Positions 4,928-6,482 of a DNA stretch of 6,482 nt are shown here, piece after piece. Numbering within the stretch: the first letter of the stretch is position 1; each line of letters begins with the position of its first letter. The notes under the pieces were generated by a model, which was given only the letters and a program-made list of their open reading frames with translations, ran no database searches and had not been told where the DNA came from. The DNA is from an uncultured Elusimicrobia bacterium (GTDB taxonomy: Bacteria; Elusimicrobiota; Elusimicrobia; Elusimicrobiales; Elusimicrobiaceae), in the NCBI GenBank assembly GCA_947164805.1, contig CAMUXX010000057.1:1-6482 (forward strand). Direction: 5' to 3'. Both the position numbers and the translations under genes were made by a program.

Positions 4928-6482
4928 ATGGCAACTACGTACTTACCTAATATCTCCGCAAGCGCTTTTTTTATCCTTAACGCCTTAAAACAAAAAAGCG
5001 CACACACTTTTTTTGCCTGTAACAGCGAAGAAGAACTTGAAATTTTTGAAGCCGCTTATAAAACTTTTGTACCGAAAGATTTTAATTATAAATTTTTGAG
5101 TGTGTATGAAGATAAATTTTCCTTATACTCCGCGTTGGAAACAATTTTACAGGCTAGAACACCTCTTTTTATAGCAACAACTTACAGTGCTTTAAAGCAA
5201 GAGGTTGCCGGGAAAAAAGACTTCGGTGCACAAATTTTGAAACTGCAAAAAGGGCAAACAATCAACCGTACCGAACTTATAAACACTTTGCATAAATTAA
5301 ATTATAAACGTGTTGATTTTGCGGAAGCACCTGCCGATTATGCTTTACGCGGAAGTGTGCTTGATATCTTCCCCATAAATGCACAAAAACCTTGCCGTTT
5401 ATATTTTAGGGTAAATACTATTGAACAAATTTCCGCATTTGATTTGGACACACAAAATACCGTTGAACCGATAGATGAACTTCTTGTTTTACCTTTTGAA
5501 TTTGAAGTTACCCCCTCTACATTACAGCGTTGGCTTAAAGATTTTAAACCTTATTTTTATGAACCGCCACAAAATACCGATGGCGAAAATGAGGCCGAAA
5601 TTTTGACCGCTTTACCGTCTAAAGACGGTACTGACAGTTTCTTACGTTCCCCGCTTGATTTTAAGGCAAATTTTGCATTGTTTGATAATGAAATTTTTAC
5701 CTTAAATAAAAAGAATATTAAAAGCACTTTCTTTTGTTTAAACAAAGGTGAAATGGAAAGATTAACGGAAGTTTTCCAAGACTATGACAATTTAAAAACT
5801 TTGCCACTTGCCGTCGCACCTTTGCAAGAAGGTTTTTACAGTACCAAAGAAAATTTTGCGTTTTTTACTTCGACACAACTTTTAAAACATTCTTATAAAC
5901 AAACAAATTTTGCGGAAAAGTTTGATAAAACTTATTCCAAACATGTTCGCTTTAAGGAACTTGAAGTCGGGGATTATGTAGTCCACCAAGAACACGGTAT
6001 AGGGCGTTACGGAGGGCTTATAACTCTGGAGCAAGATAATTTGCCGCTGGACTGTTTGCTGATAGAATTTAAAGGCTCGCAAAAATTATATGTGCCTTTG
6101 CATGATTTCAGGAAAGTACAAAAATATATCGGCTTAAAAGGACGCGCACCGAAAATATCTTCTTTAAATACCACGACATGGAAGGAAGTTAAAAAACGCG
6201 TTAAGGAAGATGCCCAAAAAGTGGCCAAAGAAATTTTGCAGGCCGCCGCTTTACGCAGTGCACATAAAGCAGATATATTGCTCGGTAATGAACATTTAGA
6301 AAGGGAATTTGCGGATTCCTTCCCTTATCAGGAAACCGACGACCAAACCCAAGCAATAAATGAAATTTTGCAAGATTTAAATAAAGATATACCGATGGAC
6401 CGCGTGCTTGTGGGGGATGTCGGTTTCGGTAAAACAGAAGTTGCAATACGTGCGGCTTTACGTGCGGTTTTAAGTAATAAAC
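4928..6482 (+). CDS. mfd: Transcription-repair coupling factor, N-terminal half, cut by the window edge
   Basis: Mfd is a DNA translocase that removes RNA polymerase stalled at lesions and recruits UvrA. The frame is open for 518 codons to the right edge. A shortened UvrB-like module comes first: LQKGQTINRTEL at 106-117, then DYALRGSVLDIFP at 137-149 and ISAFDLDTQ at 168-176. R141 and R157 match E. coli UvrA-contact residues R165 and R181, but F185 is replaced by R161. A D3-like segment spans roughly 263-325. The RNA polymerase-interacting CarD-like domain begins at VGDYVVHQEHGIGRYGG (347-363), with KLYVPLHDF at 386-394. FPYQETDDQ (465-473) leads to Walker A GDVGFGKT with K502. From VGDYVVH to that lysine the length equals E. 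coli, so the roughly 130-residue shortfall lies entirely in the N-terminal part. In-frame stop TAG at 4913-4915 excludes an earlier start. Helicase motifs beyond Walker A and the C-terminal D7 are outside the window. Confidence 0.95.
   Translation, partial: MATTYLPNISASAFFILNALKQKSAHTFFACNSEEELEIFEAAYKTFVPKDFNYKFLSVYEDKFSLYSALETILQARTPLFIATTYSALKQEVAGKKDFGAQILKLQKGQTINRTELINTLHKLNYKRVDFAEAPADYALRGSVLDIFPINAQKPCRLYFRVNTIEQISAFDLDTQNTVEPIDELLVLPFEFEVTPSTLQRWLKDFKPYFYEPPQNTDGENEAEILTALPSKDGTDSFLRSPLDFKANFALFDNEIFTLNKKNIKSTFFCLNKGEMERLTEVFQDYDNLKTLPLAVAPLQEGFYSTKENFAFFTSTQLLKHSYKQTNFAEKFDKTYSKHVRFKELEVGDYVVHQEHGIGRYGGLITLEQDNLPLDCLLIEFKGSQKLYVPLHDFRKVQKYIGLKGRAPKISSLNTTTWKEVKKRVKEDAQKVAKEILQAAALRSAHKADILLGNEHLEREFADSFPYQETDDQTQAINEILQDLNKDIPMDRVLVGDVGFGKTEVAIRAALRAVLSNK

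Noticed and set aside
5557..6446. Several short minus-strand open frames opposite mfd
   Set aside because: All overlap conserved Mfd coding sequence, including the polymerase-interacting and Walker A regions, and none shows a motif.
1..6482. Search for a defence system, CRISPR array, mobile element, tRNA or riboswitch
   Set aside because: The window is almost fully covered by recognisable housekeeping genes. The only two gaps are 35 bp each, and no repeats or structured RNA signals were found.

Overview
The window is an AT-rich, densely coding bacterial chromosome segment. A lipid A biosynthesis gene (lpxB-like) and a peptidoglycan recycling set point to a diderm bacterium. Codon use looks uniform across the genes and I see no mobile elements, repeats, RNA genes or CRISPR. 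The host lineage cannot be fixed from this alone. A gut-type Elusimicrobiota is my best guess, at low confidence.

Layout: the 5' end of a minus-strand lpxB-like gene runs from 285 off the left edge. A 35-bp divergent spacer (286-320) separates it from a compact plus-strand run: ndk (321-770), a secreted alpha/beta-hydrolase-fold protein without the usual catalytic residues (770-1573), murQ (1548-2435), anmK (2428-3489) and nagZ (3486-4892). All junctions in this run overlap by 1 to 26 bp, so it looks like a single translationally coupled operon. After another 35-bp gap comes the 5' part of mfd (4928 to the right edge), which stops just after its Walker A motif.

How the genes work together: NagZ removes GlcNAc from GlcNAc-anhydroMurNAc muropeptides or disaccharide, AnmK turns anhydroMurNAc into MurNAc-6-phosphate, and MurQ cleaves that to GlcNAc-6-phosphate and D-lactate. 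This is the cytoplasmic sugar-salvage core of cell-wall recycling. It is preceded by a nucleotide-homeostasis gene (ndk) and an exported pseudo-hydrolase of unknown role.

The most notable non-coding signal is at the transcript starts. lpxB and ndk each have a TGnTATAAT extended -10 exactly 6 nt before the ATG, arranged as mirror images in a near-perfect 29-bp palindrome centred on base 303. mfd has TATCAT at the same 6-nt distance. This geometry predicts leaderless mRNAs. The internal operon genes instead mostly have recognisable Shine-Dalgarno sequences. Other points of interest are the degenerate hydrolase and an Mfd whose N-terminal UvrB-like module is about 130 residues shorter than that of E. 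coli.
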